A stretch of 46,070 nt of DNA from an uncultured Eubacterium sp. (GTDB taxonomy: Bacteria > Bacillota > Clostridia > Lachnospirales > Lachnospiraceae), in NCBI GenBank assembly GCA_910577225.1, contig CAJTMV010000003.1:149059-195128 (forward strand). The letters are read 5' to 3'. Shown here in pieces: positions 35,853 through 44,515 of the stretch; the first letter of the stretch is position 1; every line of letters begins with the position of its first letter. The notes beneath the pieces are model-generated. The model saw only the letters and a list, made by a program, of their open reading frames with translations, was not told where the DNA came from and did no database searches. The position numbers and the translations under genes were made by a program.

Positions 35853-36785
35853 ATGAGAAAGAAAAAAATAGTAATTGCACTTGGCCATCATGCGCTTGGC
35901 GCCACGCTGCCGGAGCAGAAGGCTGCGGCGGCAAAGACGGCGGAAGCGATCGCGGGTTTTATCAAAGACGATTATCAGGTCGTTATTACTCATGGGAACG
36001 GACCTCAGGTCGGTATGATTCATATGGCAATGGCAGAATTTTGCCGCATATATCCGGAATATACGTCGACGCCGATGAGCGTATGCTCAGCAATGAGCCA
36101 GGGCTATATCGGTTATGACCTGCAGAATGCCATACGCACAGAGCTGTTAAATCGCGGTATTTATAAAAATGTATGTACCGTACTGACGCAGGTAGTCGTA
36201 GATCCTTATGACGACGCGTTCTACCATCCGACCAAAATTATCGGCCGCATTATGAACGCTGAAGAAGCAGAACTGGAAGAACGGAAAGGAAATCACGTGA
36301 CGGAAGTCCCGGGCGGATACCGCAGAATTGTCGCGGCGCCAAAACCGATCGATATTATAGAAGCGGAAAGTATTCGCGCCCTTCTGGATGCGGATCATAT
36401 TGTGATTGCCTGCGGAGGCGGAGGGATTCCGGTACTGCAGCAGTCAAACCGGCTGAAAGGGGCGTCTGCCGTGATTGAAAAAGATCTGGCAGCCGCAAAG
36501 CTGGCGGAGGCGATCGATGCGGATATGCTGCTGCTGTTTACCGGCGTGCCAAAAGTATGCCTGGGGTATGGCACGCAAAAAGAAAAGCAGCTGGATGACC
36601 TGAGTACGGAACGCGCCAGACAGTATCTGGCAGCCGGAGAGTTTGAAGCCGGCTCGATGGCGCCGAAAATAGAAGCCGCGATCGGGTTTATCGGAAACTC
36701 GGCGGTACGGAAAGCTGTGATCACCAGACTGGATGGCAGACATACCGATCAGCTGCCTGTCGAAGGAACGATCATTCATAAATAA
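35853..36785 (+). CDS. arcC: Carbamate kinase
   Basis: A 310-residue enzyme that makes ATP from carbamoyl phosphate and ADP, the last step of arginine deiminase or allantoin/purine fermentation. Motifs: HGNGPQVG, the QGYIGYDLQNA region, CGGGGIP and a conserved Lys in EKDLAAAKLA. The usual ALGGNAL at the N-terminus reads ALGHHAL here, a divergence from the standard family. No arcA or arcB is nearby. It lies 62 bases after the tubulin-like operon and may be partly co-transcribed, although nothing links the functions. A strong terminator follows. Confidence 0.93.
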   Translation: MRKKKIVIALGHHALGATLPEQKAAAAKTAEAIAGFIKDDYQVVITHGNGPQVGMIHMAMAEFCRIYPEYTSTPMSVCSAMSQGYIGYDLQNAIRTELLNRGIYKNVCTVLTQVVVDPYDDAFYHPTKIIGRIMNAEEAELEERKGNHVTEVPGGYRRIVAAPKPIDIIEAESIRALLDADHIVIACGGGGIPVLQQSNRLKGASAVIEKDLAAAKLAEAIDADMLLLFTGVPKVCLGYGTQKEKQLDDLSTERARQYLAAGEFEAGSMAPKIEAAIGFIGNSAVRKAVITRLDGRHTDQLPVEGTIIHK

Positions 36786-36792
36786 AGGATGT

Positions 36793-36849
36793 GTGGGATT
36801 CAGAAAAAAGTTTTTAAAAAATTTTTTCTGAACCCCACTTTTTTTTCCC
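36793..36849 (+). terminator. Intrinsic terminator after arcC
   Basis: A long stem, GGGATTCAGAAAAAA (36795-36809) with TTTTTTCTGAACCCCA and one A-C mismatch, followed by a run of T (36839-36846). Confidence 0.85.
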
Positions 36850-36864
36850 CACCCCCCGTAACTA

Positions 36865-36965
36865 TATAGTGAACCTGAGTCATACAGTATCTCAGCACGG
36901 ATGGTTCACCTCATTATTTGAGGCTGGCGGCATAGTGCTGATACAGGCACTGTCATCGGCCAAGA
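36865..36965 (+). other. Structured noncoding element between arcC and the surface-protein promoter
   Basis: Several non-overlapping inverted repeats lie together: GTGAACC (36869-36875)/GGTTCAC (36903-36909) enclosing TGAG/CTCA; CCTCA (36909-36913)/TGAGG (36919-36923); and TGGC (36925-36928)/GCCA (36959-36962) enclosing AGTGC (36934-36938)/GCACT (36947-36951). They would make a compact RNA-like fold of about 95 bases. The element lies upstream of the surface-protein promoter, so it is not that gene's leader unless another promoter exists. No known RNA family was recognised. Confidence 0.35.
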
Positions 36966-37044
36966 AAATTAGGGTTGGAGTGAGAGTGGGGCAAAAGTCA
37001 CGAGGATTGTTCGAAAACAAACTTTAAATTTGTAGGTTTGCGCA

Positions 37045-37073
37045 TAGACAATCGGAAACAGGTATTGTATACT
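37045..37073 (+). promoter_or_regulatory. Promoter of the surface-protein gene
   Basis: TAGACA (37045-37050), a 17-base spacer and TATACT (37068-37073). It leaves a 5' leader of about 50 bases holding AAGGAGGAAAAG (37119-37130) directly before the start, a very strong ribosome binding site. Confidence 0.7.
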
Positions 37074-37131
37074 TAGTGGACAACAACTGATCATGTCACA
37101 CCGACATGGTAAATCTTAAGGAGGAAAAGAA

Positions 37132-40100
37132 ATGAAAAAGAGTTTCATGACAAGAGTGCTCGCAGTATCTTTATCCGCTGCAATGGCATTCTCAATGTCA
37201 TCAGCAAGCAATCTGGTGACAGCGTCAGCAGCGTCGACAGTAAATCTGAAGACTACTTTTAAAACATTAAAAGTAAATCAGAAATATAAGTTGACACTGA
37301 AGAAAAACACTCTGAACTGGAAGATCACAAAGGTTACTACAAGTAACAAAAAGATCTGTACAGTTTACGGCAAGACAGCATCTTCTGTTATGCTCAAAGG
37401 TAAGGGTGTAGGACGCGCTAAGATTAAGGTAAAAGTTAAGACAACAAAGCGCAAATATCCTAAAAACATTAAATGGATGACATGTACTGCAAACGTAAAA
37501 GCCGACGATACTGCAACAACAGAAGCATTCAAGGCAACAAGCGCAGTAGCAAACAGCACTACGGAAGTTCGCGTTTCCTTTAACCAGGCAATCGATACTC
37601 CGGACGCTACAAACTTTGCAATTTCAGACGGCGTAACAGTATCCAAGGCAGAATTAGCAGAAGACAAGAAGAGTGTGGTACTGACAATCGCAGGCGCTGA
37701 TTTTGGTAAAAATTACGATCTGACAGTTACAGGCATCAAGGTAGCAGGAAAAGCACAGGCAGAACAGAAATTGACATTCACAACTCCTGCATCCGAAGTA
37801 AAATATCCTATGACTCTGGAAGCAAAGGATACGATTCTTAAGTCAGACGGACAGGATCAGACAGTCGTTACATTTACAATCAAAGATGCAGCTACAGGCA
37901 ATCCGATTACTGACAAGAACGTCGAAGTAGCGTTTACCGCATCTCTTGGTAAATTTGCTGAGCAGCGTGTTTCTATTCAGAATGGTGTGGCAACAGTGAT
38001 GTATACTTCTGAAGCTCTGAAAGAGACACAGGTAGCAAAAATTACAGCAACTGTTGTAGAATCCAGAGATAATAAAGATCTGATGGGTCTGAATACAGCT
38101 ACAAGTATTACGCTGACACCAAATCCTGGCGATACATCCATCGGAGCGATTATTACATCGGCAACAGCTCCTACAGCAGACCGTGTAATTGCATACTTCA
38201 ATCAGAAAGTAAAAGCATCTGATTTTAAGACAAAATCTGGTAAGATTGATAAGTCGAAATTTGAATGTGTTGTAAAGAGCGGACTGGATAATGGCTGGGT
38301 TGATGTAGATAAAGCAACTACGACTCATGAAGTTATAGGTATTCTGGATGTTGACACTGCTGAAGAAAATGCATTACAGCTGTTAGTAAACAAACCAATG
38401 GTTGATAATACAAATGTCAGCGTACGTTTCAAAAATAATACAGAGACAGATTCTATTATTCAGGCAGACAATACAGTATTCTTCAAACTGACAGATGCTC
38501 GTCAGCCGGCTGTATTAAACGCAACCAGCGAAGGAATGCGTGAAATTAAAATAGAGTTCTCAGAAGCAGTTCTTCCGTCTGTATTCTGTAGCGGTACCTT
38601 AACCAGCGGCGACAAGAGATTTGCTGCGGATAATATCAACAATTATCTGATCGACGGCGAGCCTTTAAGCAACTGGTGGGTAAATGAAACTCCGGATAAT
38701 CCGGATAACGAGATACCGGATGAAAGCAACAGCAAGGTAAAGAAGACATCCACAAAGGATGATAAGCCGGCAAATGCAACGGCAGAAGAATACGATGGAC
38801 GTATCAAAGTCGGATCCTATAAGGATGGCGAGGATACCCGTCACGTCGTTACAATTAAAGTAGGTAAAAAGCGTTATCTGAATCCGGGTACACATAGAAT
38901 TTCTATATCCAATGTTGGTGACTGGGCAGCTAAGACGGACAGAGAAAGAAACATTGTAAATACAGAAGGTTTTGATTTTGTAGTACCGAGCAACGATCTG
39001 GTACCTACATTTGAAGTGACACCGCAGTCTCCGGAACAGTGGCTTGTAACATTCAATTCCCCTGTTTCAGAAGTAAATAATTCAGATACGATTACAACGC
39101 CAAACAGCGACGATATTAAGAGTATCCTGAGATTACAGCAGTACAGCGGCGGCACATGGGTAGATATCTCTGATACGGATGCAGACAGAGGCAAGAACCC
39201 AATTCGTGTATCTAAGATCGACAACGATAAGAACCAGTACATTGTAGAAGTAACGAATGACTGGACTGAGGTATATGATACAGTTGGTACAAAGACGAAC
39301 TACTTCAACTACGATCTGCGTCTCCATATGGATGCCAACACAATCGTGAATCTGGCAAACAATAAGCAGAATGCAGCTATCGACGTTCCGCTTACCGGAG
39401 ATATTATGAAGAATCCTGATACAGTCAGCCCGGTTATTGGCGAAGTTGTACAGGCAGTAGATGAAAGCGGTTATACACTGGAATCTTACAATGTTACAAT
39501 GAGTGAGCCGGTAAAATTATCCGATGGTTCCAATGGAGCAAACGGTGCAAACGGCGAAGGTCTTACACCTTCTCAGACACAGAGACAGAGAGCAGCTGAC
39601 GACGGACGTCTTGGCGTTCCGGCTCCATCTGCACAGTTTATCAGCGCAGACAACGGTCAGACAGTGAATGGTGTGATATCCAACGAAGCATTTATCGATG
39701 CAGAGGATATGACAATTAACATCGAACCGGAAACTCAGTTAAGCGCAGGAGAATGGAGACTGGTAATCAGCTCGATCTCTGATGATTATGGTAATACAGC
39801 GTCTACTGTTACACACACAATTAATGTAACACGCGAAACAGCTACATCTGATTTCAGAGTTGTATGGGCAGCAGTCAGCAATAACCTTGATTACGACGGC
39901 GGAGAAAGCATTCAGAGTGCAGTGACTGCCAGCAGAGGTAATTATATCTTTGTTAAATTTAATAAACCGGTTACAATGACTGGTAATTCTACGAATGCAC
40001 AGGTAACTGGTAACTACACAATCAATGGTAATACATTACCAACAGGTACAGAGATTGCGGCGAACATCAAAGGTTATGATGATCACGACAATGTAACAGA

Positions 40101-41697
40101 TTCTATTACAATTAAATTACCAACAGGTAACTTTAACTGGGGTAGCAATCAGCAATATAATGTAGATGCGAAGAATGCGATGCTGAATATTTCAAAAGCT
40201 ATTACATCTACAACAGGATCTACACTTTCAAATGGTGGAATGATTCGTATTCCGTTCCAGTATGGTCGTGCTGTTACAGATTCATCAGTCGGCAGCATAG
40301 ATACAAATGATACGACTGACGTAAGAATCGACAGCTTAAAGGCCAGCAGCGATGCTGTTTGGGGCAATCATGCTGATGAAAGACTTGCAGCGTCTGATGT
40401 TAACGATGAAACGAAGGTGAAAGAATACTTCAATAAACTGAAAGCTGCACTGGCAAATGATCAGTATCGTAAGATTATTCTGACAAATAATATTGATCTG
40501 GATGATACAGACAGCGTAGCATCATCTGTATTCGGCAAAGGTCATACATTGACAATTAATCGTGCGGTTGATATCGATCTGAATGGATACAATATTAATG
40601 GTAATGTAGTAGTATCTACAACAGATTGTGTTGATAAGGTGCGTATTATGAACTCTGTAGCAGCTCTATCAGAGATTACTGGTTACAGCGGTAATAAGGA
40701 AAATGTACCTACACTGAAGGTTACAGCAGGAAGCGTTAAACATTTCGTTATTGAAAATGTAAAGGTAAACAAAGCAAATGAGGGATATGCTGTTAATATC
40801 AATGATGTTTACAAAGATTCATTTGTAAATAACGGTACAATTAATGGTGATGTTGTAATCACAGATTCAAACAAAGCAGGTTTTGATGCAGGAGCTGGTA
40901 AAATGGTTAATGGTAACATATTAATCAATACCAAGGGTGAAGTAAATCTGGAAGGCGATTTCACAACTGACTATGCTGGTTGCACGATAGAAGTAAATCA
41001 GGCAGCAGTAGTAAGAGTTTGTGAAGGTGCTAAATTAAGCAACAGAATCAACGTTAATGCAAACAGCAAAGATGCCAGAATCATTGTATTAAATGATAGC
41101 GGCAATACTGTCCTTAATGGAACAGAAATTCATGCTTATACTGTAGTCAGAGTAACTATTCCTCAGGGAACAGCTGTTAAACTTTTCGTTGAAAAGGTAG
41201 GAGCTGAGTTTAAGTCAGTAGATCGCAATAATAAAGATCTTACAAACAAAGTTCCGGCAACTGAAGCTATTGATGTTAATAATAAAGATAATAATATGAC
41301 ACCACAAGATAGTGAAGTAAAGAAAGCACTTCAGAATCTGAATGTATACACTGGTGAGAGAGAGAGAGATGCAGTTGGTGATCAGACAGTTACATGTGGG
41401 GCAATTGCAACTTCAACTACAGCTATCAATGTAACAAAACTGCAAGCAAAGATCAAAGAACTTAAGGTTACAGAGTCTGATGGTACTGAATACGAGTTCT
41501 CAGCAACATACACTTTGGTAACAACATCTGTTGCTACAAAGAAGACAATTGAGAATGGCGAAACAGTGATCATAAAGAAAGATAAACCAGCAGAAAATGG
41601 TACAGACAGAGTCAGAGTTGTAATAACAGCTAAGGACAAAGCTACTGATAAGGTAGTATCTGAGGTAACGAAGTATATTGATATTACGAATCCGTAA
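37132..41697 (+). CDS. S-layer-like secreted surface protein with Ig-like domains (1521 aa)
   Basis: Residues 1-35 form a signal peptide (KKSFMTRVLAVSLSAAMAFS, cleavage near TASAAS). Next comes a basic Big_2-like domain (36-125), an SbsA-type Ig-like domain (about 130-225: EVRVSFNQAID, KNYDLTVTGI), an invasin-type Ig domain (about 230-335), more SbsA-like domains, and a Asn-rich, probably right-handed beta-helix segment (about 1140-1345). There is no LPXTG, SLH or C-terminal hydrophobic anchor, so attachment may be noncovalent, perhaps through the basic N-terminal domain. Codon use (ACA, GTA, GCA, AAC) differs from the GCG/CCG-rich neighbours and, with the strong promoter, ribosome binding site and terminator, fits very high expression, as for S-layer proteins. 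Confidence 0.85.
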   Translation: MKKSFMTRVLAVSLSAAMAFSMSSASNLVTASAASTVNLKTTFKTLKVNQKYKLTLKKNTLNWKITKVTTSNKKICTVYGKTASSVMLKGKGVGRAKIKVKVKTTKRKYPKNIKWMTCTANVKADDTATTEAFKATSAVANSTTEVRVSFNQAIDTPDATNFAISDGVTVSKAELAEDKKSVVLTIAGADFGKNYDLTVTGIKVAGKAQAEQKLTFTTPASEVKYPMTLEAKDTILKSDGQDQTVVTFTIKDAATGNPITDKNVEVAFTASLGKFAEQRVSIQNGVATVMYTSEALKETQVAKITATVVESRDNKDLMGLNTATSITLTPNPGDTSIGAIITSATAPTADRVIAYFNQKVKASDFKTKSGKIDKSKFECVVKSGLDNGWVDVDKATTTHEVIGILDVDTAEENALQLLVNKPMVDNTNVSVRFKNNTETDSIIQADNTVFFKLTDARQPAVLNATSEGMREIKIEFSEAVLPSVFCSGTLTSGDKRFAADNINNYLIDGEPLSNWWVNETPDNPDNEIPDESNSKVKKTSTKDDKPANATAEEYDGRIKVGSYKDGEDTRHVVTIKVGKKRYLNPGTHRISISNVGDWAAKTDRERNIVNTEGFDFVVPSNDLVPTFEVTPQSPEQWLVTFNSPVSEVNNSDTITTPNSDDIKSILRLQQYSGGTWVDISDTDADRGKNPIRVSKIDNDKNQYIVEVTNDWTEVYDTVGTKTNYFNYDLRLHMDANTIVNLANNKQNAAIDVPLTGDIMKNPDTVSPVIGEVVQAVDESGYTLESYNVTMSEPVKLSDGSNGANGANGEGLTPSQTQRQRAADDGRLGVPAPSAQFISADNGQTVNGVISNEAFIDAEDMTINIEPETQLSAGEWRLVISSISDDYGNTASTVTHTINVTRETATSDFRVVWAAVSNNLDYDGGESIQSAVTASRGNYIFVKFNKPVTMTGNSTNAQVTGNYTINGNTLPTGTEIAANIKGYDDHDNVTDSITIKLPTGNFNWGSNQQYNVDAKNAMLNISKAITSTTGSTLSNGGMIRIPFQYGRAVTDSSVGSIDTNDTTDVRIDSLKASSDAVWGNHADERLAASDVNDETKVKEYFNKLKAALANDQYRKIILTNNIDLDDTDSVASSVFGKGHTLTINRAVDIDLNGYNINGNVVVSTTDCVDKVRIMNSVAALSEITGYSGNKENVPTLKVTAGSVKHFVIENVKVNKANEGYAVNINDVYKDSFVNNGTINGDVVITDSNKAGFDAGAGKMVNGNILINTKGEVNLEGDFTTDYAGCTIEVNQAAVVRVCEGAKLSNRINVNANSKDARIIVLNDSGNTVLNGTEIHAYTVVRVTIPQGTAVKLFVEKVGAEFKSVDRNNKDLTNKVPATEAIDVNNKDNNMTPQDSEVKKALQNLNVYTGERERDAVGDQTVTCGAIATSTTAINVTKLQAKIKELKVTESDGTEYEFSATYTLVTTSVATKKTIENGETVIIKKDKPAENGTDRVRVVITAKDKATDKVVSEVTKYIDITNP

Positions 41698-41774
41698 AAT
41701 ATACGCAAATTACTGAATAATACTATACAAAGTATGATAGTACACTTTTGATATATGAGGTGTATCATTCATCC

Positions 41775-41808
41775 AAAAAACCGACAGGGTTTTCCCTGTC
41801 GGTTTTTT
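41775..41808 (+). terminator. Intrinsic terminator of the surface-protein gene
   Basis: A perfect 15-base-pair stem: AAAAAACCGACAGGG, loop TTTT, then CCCTGTCGGTTTTTT. Confidence 0.95.
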
Positions 41809-42111
41809 GATATGTGCTGAGTGTGGATGCGTTGTATTGGATGTAAGATGAACGATCAATGATCTTCTGTTTCGTAAGTTATAGACTATTAACTGCAGTG
41901 TATAGATTTTAACTGCAATGAAACAGTTTTATATGAAATTAATTATTTTATGTGTGAATTACTAATTTTAGATACAAACGAATGATTTTGCGTGTAGTGC
42001 GCTGACTCGCTGATATTTGGACGAAGTTATTTTTATATAAAAATTAGTAAATACAGTTGATATTTAAATGGTTCATTTGTCTAAAGGCCAATGAGCCAGC
42101 CTGGTAGTTTA
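41809..42111. other. AT-rich intergenic stretch without a recognised gene
   Basis: No convincing open frame, RNA gene or promoter seen. Words such as ATTAACTGCAGTG and TTTAACTGCAATG (about 41888-41924) resemble the tandem repeat that begins at 42112, so the repeat seems to decay into this stretch. Confidence 0.5.
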
Positions 42112-42232
42112 AGGCTTTTAACAGCAATCTGTTGACTTTAGCTGCGAGATATTGATTTAACTGCGGATATTGACTGAACTGCAAGATATTGACTTTAACA
42201 GTAATTTATTGACTTTATATGTAAGTGCGAAG
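42112..42232. repeat. Degenerate tandem repeat, about 20-base units
   Basis: About six units of the form CTTTAACTGCAAGATATTGA, varying in the middle (for example TTTAACTGCGGATATTGA and CTTTAACAGTAATTTATTGA). Noncoding on both strands. Confidence 0.65.
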
Positions 42233-42505
42233 AATGTAAACAGTCAATAATTAGTAGTGTGCAAAGTAAGGAAACTTTTAAAAATGGTGTAAACGATAAA
42301 CTGTTATTTTTACCGATCTTTTTGGTTCGTTTCGAAGGTTTGGATATTGCAGCCAGTTTTAAAGATTGCGGTATATGAATTTAAAATTCTTAACAGTTTA
42401 ACAGTGAGAGGTACAGCACAGACGCTGGATTAGAACACGATATGACTGCAGAACGCAGGTTTATGTTTTTAAAGGAATATACGCAAGGATTACAGCGACT
42501 GCATC

Positions 42506-42687
42506 AGACCAGAGCGTGTTTTAAAAATTTTTTTCGGGCAGAGTGAGTCTTAAAAATGCGTTCTCCGAGCAGAATGTGTCATAAAACGCATTCTCCAGGC
42601 AGAGCGTGTCATAAAGTGCGTTCTCTGAGCAGAATGTGTCATAAAATGCGTTCTCAGACCGGGTGTGTTTTAAAAATGATTTTCGTG
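42506..42687. repeat. Tandem array of about 30-base hairpin-forming units
   Basis: Six units of about 30 bases; the central four are the clearest, with the pattern GCAGAATGTGTCATAAAA then TGCGTTCTC. Within a unit AGAATGTG can pair with TGCGTTCT (Watson-Crick plus G-U pairs) around TCATAAAA. Substitutions between units (AATGTG or AGCGTG in the left arm, CGCATTC or TGCGTTC in the right) tend to keep pairing, which suggests that RNA or single-strand structure is preserved. Confidence 0.65.
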
Positions 42688-42953
42688 GGAATGTGCTTCA
42701 CAGTTTCTGGCGAGGGGGTATAGCGGCCTGTGCTGAATAAATTTGGGACAAATTCTCCGAAACATTTCAGATTGCGGGAATGATTCTTAAAATACGTACT
42801 GGTTCCTTTCATAAAGGAAAGCCGTTTCTTATCCTGCCAAATGATATACTAAAACCGGACGCGGAGCAGGGAAAATCAGGCAGAGAACACTGGCTGTATC
42901 GATGAAGGTATAGGCACAGAAGGATCGAGAGCCGGTTTTGCCGGAGGTGAAAC
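42688..42953. other. Intergenic stretch without a recognised gene
   Basis: No supported open frame. Nothing convincing was seen between the hairpin array and the second copy of the dispersed repeat. Confidence 0.4.
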
Positions 42954-43075
42954 CCAGCGCTCACAGACACGCTCCGTAGCCATTTAAAATGCAGCGCATT
43001 GTCTTGCTTATTGCCAAATTATTACTCTGAATCGGTATATAAACGATTCGCATGGGTGTCAGGTAAATGGCATTG
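42954..43075. repeat. Dispersed noncoding repeat, copy 2
   Basis: Homologous to 80-202 with the same internal spacing: TCACAGACACG-CTCCG at 42961, AGCCATTTAAA, and TGTCAGGTAAATGGCATTG at 43057-43075. It is less GC-rich than copy 1. It lies directly before the small hydrophobic-peptide unit, as copy 1 lies directly before the alarmone synthetase unit. Confidence 0.6.
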
Positions 43076-43140
43076 GTTCCATCAGTTACCCGAACTGTTA
43101 GGAGTTCGAAAAATTTTTTTAGACAAATTAAATTTTTGGT

Positions 43141-43169
43141 TTGCTTTTTTTATGATTTTGATGTAAAAT
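43141..43169 (+). promoter_or_regulatory. Promoter of the small hydrophobic-peptide unit
   Basis: TTGCTT (43141-43146), a 17-base spacer and TAAAAT (43164-43169) preceded by TG. Confidence 0.5.
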
Positions 43170-43190
43170 ATAGGAGAAAGTATACAGGAG

Positions 43191-43280
43191 ATGAGAAACA
43201 CGACGATGAAACGAAAGAAAGAAACTGTTTCAGAAGTTGTGATATTCTCCCTCGTACTACTTTTAACTTTGTTCTCATAA
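43191..43280 (+). CDS. Small hydrophobic peptide, type I toxin-like (29 aa)
   Basis: A peptide with a basic start (MRNTTMKRKKE) and one membrane-spanning stretch VVIFSLVLLLTLF, ending in Ser. An alternative start at 43206 gives 24 residues. AGGAG precedes the first ATG directly, and a further AGGAG lies at 43172. It has its own promoter and a terminator, and its stop codon is followed by a long inverted repeat. Size, charge and layout resemble the membrane toxins of Firmicute type I toxin-antitoxin units, but I cannot assign it to a known family, and the antisense RNA is not proven. A larger frame (43067-43327) on the same strand crosses it and has no ribosome binding site. Confidence 0.45.
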   Translation: MRNTTMKRKKETVSEVVIFSLVLLLTLFS

Positions 43281-43281
43281 G

Positions 43282-43364
43282 AAACCTCCTCTTTACAGGG
43301 GTTGTGCGAAAGAATAATATGAGGTAATTATTTGATCGCATAGTTTCCTGTAATAGAGGAGGTT
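43282..43364. repeat. Long inverted repeat after the hydrophobic peptide
   Basis: AAACCTCCTCTTTACAGG (43282-43299) matches CCTGTAATAGAGGAGGTTT (43347-43365), with a single bulged T, across a 47-base loop. In RNA it would form an 18-base-pair stem. The CCTCCTC arm could also mask ribosome binding sites. Confidence 0.8.
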
Positions 43365-43444
43365 TTGAAAAAGTATGATTTTAAGTGGATACTGATTGGG
43401 AAACCATGAATGGGGGCAGGTATCTTTGTATACTTACCTGAGAG

Positions 43445-43468
43445 AGTCGGAGAAATCCGGCTTTTTTT
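43445..43468 (+). terminator. Intrinsic terminator of the small-peptide unit
   Basis: AGTCGGA, GAAA tetraloop and TCCGGCT, followed by seven T. Confidence 0.85.
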
Positions 43469-43639
43469 GTTATAGAAATTGCAGGAAAAGATGTTTGATA
43501 TGATTGCGGCTGGATAAAATAGTTTTTTTCGGGAAACAATGATTGGTTTGTGTAGATGGCGGAATGTTTTGTATTTTACTTATGAAAGAAGATATGTAAA
43601 CGGCGGGTTATTTTGGGCAGCTTACGGGGGGCAGAATTA

Positions 43640-44300
43640 ACATACTGGAAAATGGAGAAGTGTAGGGGGACTGTGTTTTTATATTGGAAAATGGCGAGGT
43701 ATAGTGGGACTATGTTTTTGTACTGGAAGGGAAGAGGTATAGAGGGCAGCTTATAGTCAGAGTGGAAAATCGATGTATAGTCGGACGGCGTATATTGGAG
43801 TGAGAATGGAGAGGTATGGAGAGCCAGCGTATATTAGAGAGAAAAAGAAGAGATGTGGAGTGCCAGTATGATACGAAATAAAAAATGGAGAGGTATGGAG
43901 AGCCAGCGTTTCATAGAGTGGAAAACAAAAGTGTGTGGAGGGAACAGCGTTTACCAGAATGAAAAAAGAGGTATGGCGGAACGGCACTTTTTACAATAAA
44001 AAATAGAGAGATATGAAGCGGGAATGTTTCATAGAATGCAAAAAAAGAGGTATGGGGAGAGCCAGCGTTTCATAGAGTGGAAAAACGATGGTATGCGGAG
44101 AGAAACAGCGTTTAAAAGAGTGAAAAATGAAAATGTATGGAGGAATGGCACGTTTGCAATAAAAAATAGATAGGCATGGAGTGTCAGTGTTCATAGAGTA
44201 GAAAAAGAAGAAGTAAGGAGTGCAAGCGTTTCATAAAGTGGAAAATGAAGATGTATGGAGGAAGGGCGTTTCCTAATGGAAAATGAAGATGCATGGTGAG
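43640..44300. repeat. Degenerate purine-rich tandem repeat, about 45-55-base units
   Basis: A dozen or more diverged units share GAGAGGTATGGAGAGCCAGC, then GTTTCATAGAGTGGAAAA and a short A/G stretch. Units near 43800, 43890, 44050 and 44220 are the most alike. Nearly all G and A fall on the plus strand. Minus-strand frames here are by-products of the repeat and were not called. Confidence 0.7.
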
Positions 44301-44307
44301 AATAGGG

Positions 44308-44515
44308 TATTAACACTGGAAAATATATATGGGCAGAACAGGACTTTTAATACTGAAAAATAAATATATGACAGGACGGTGTATTAACACTAAAAACAGA
44401 TATATGGCAGGACGGTGTATTAACACTAAAAACAGATATATGACAGGACGGTGTATTAACACTGAAGAATAGATATATAGCAGGATAGCGTATTACATTG
44501 AAAATGGAGATGTAC
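44308..44515. repeat. Tandem repeat, 36-37-base units
   Basis: About six units of the form TATTAACACTAAAAACAG then ATATATGACAGGACGGTG; the third and fourth are almost identical. They adjoin the longer-unit array and share its GGAAAAT words, so the two arrays may have a common origin. Confidence 0.85.

Noticed and set aside
36865..36965. A tRNA gene
   Set aside because: The helices do not fit a cloverleaf: no seven-base acceptor stem with T-arm GTTCGA-type loop and no suitable anticodon loop.
43067..43327. An 86-residue plus-strand frame
   Set aside because: It begins inside the dispersed repeat, before the promoter at 43141, has no ribosome binding site and no recognisable composition. The small hydrophobic peptide in another frame is better supported.
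43640..44515. The repeat region as a CRISPR array
   Set aside because: Units are diverged along their whole length, there are no constant repeats with unique spacers, and no cas gene is near.
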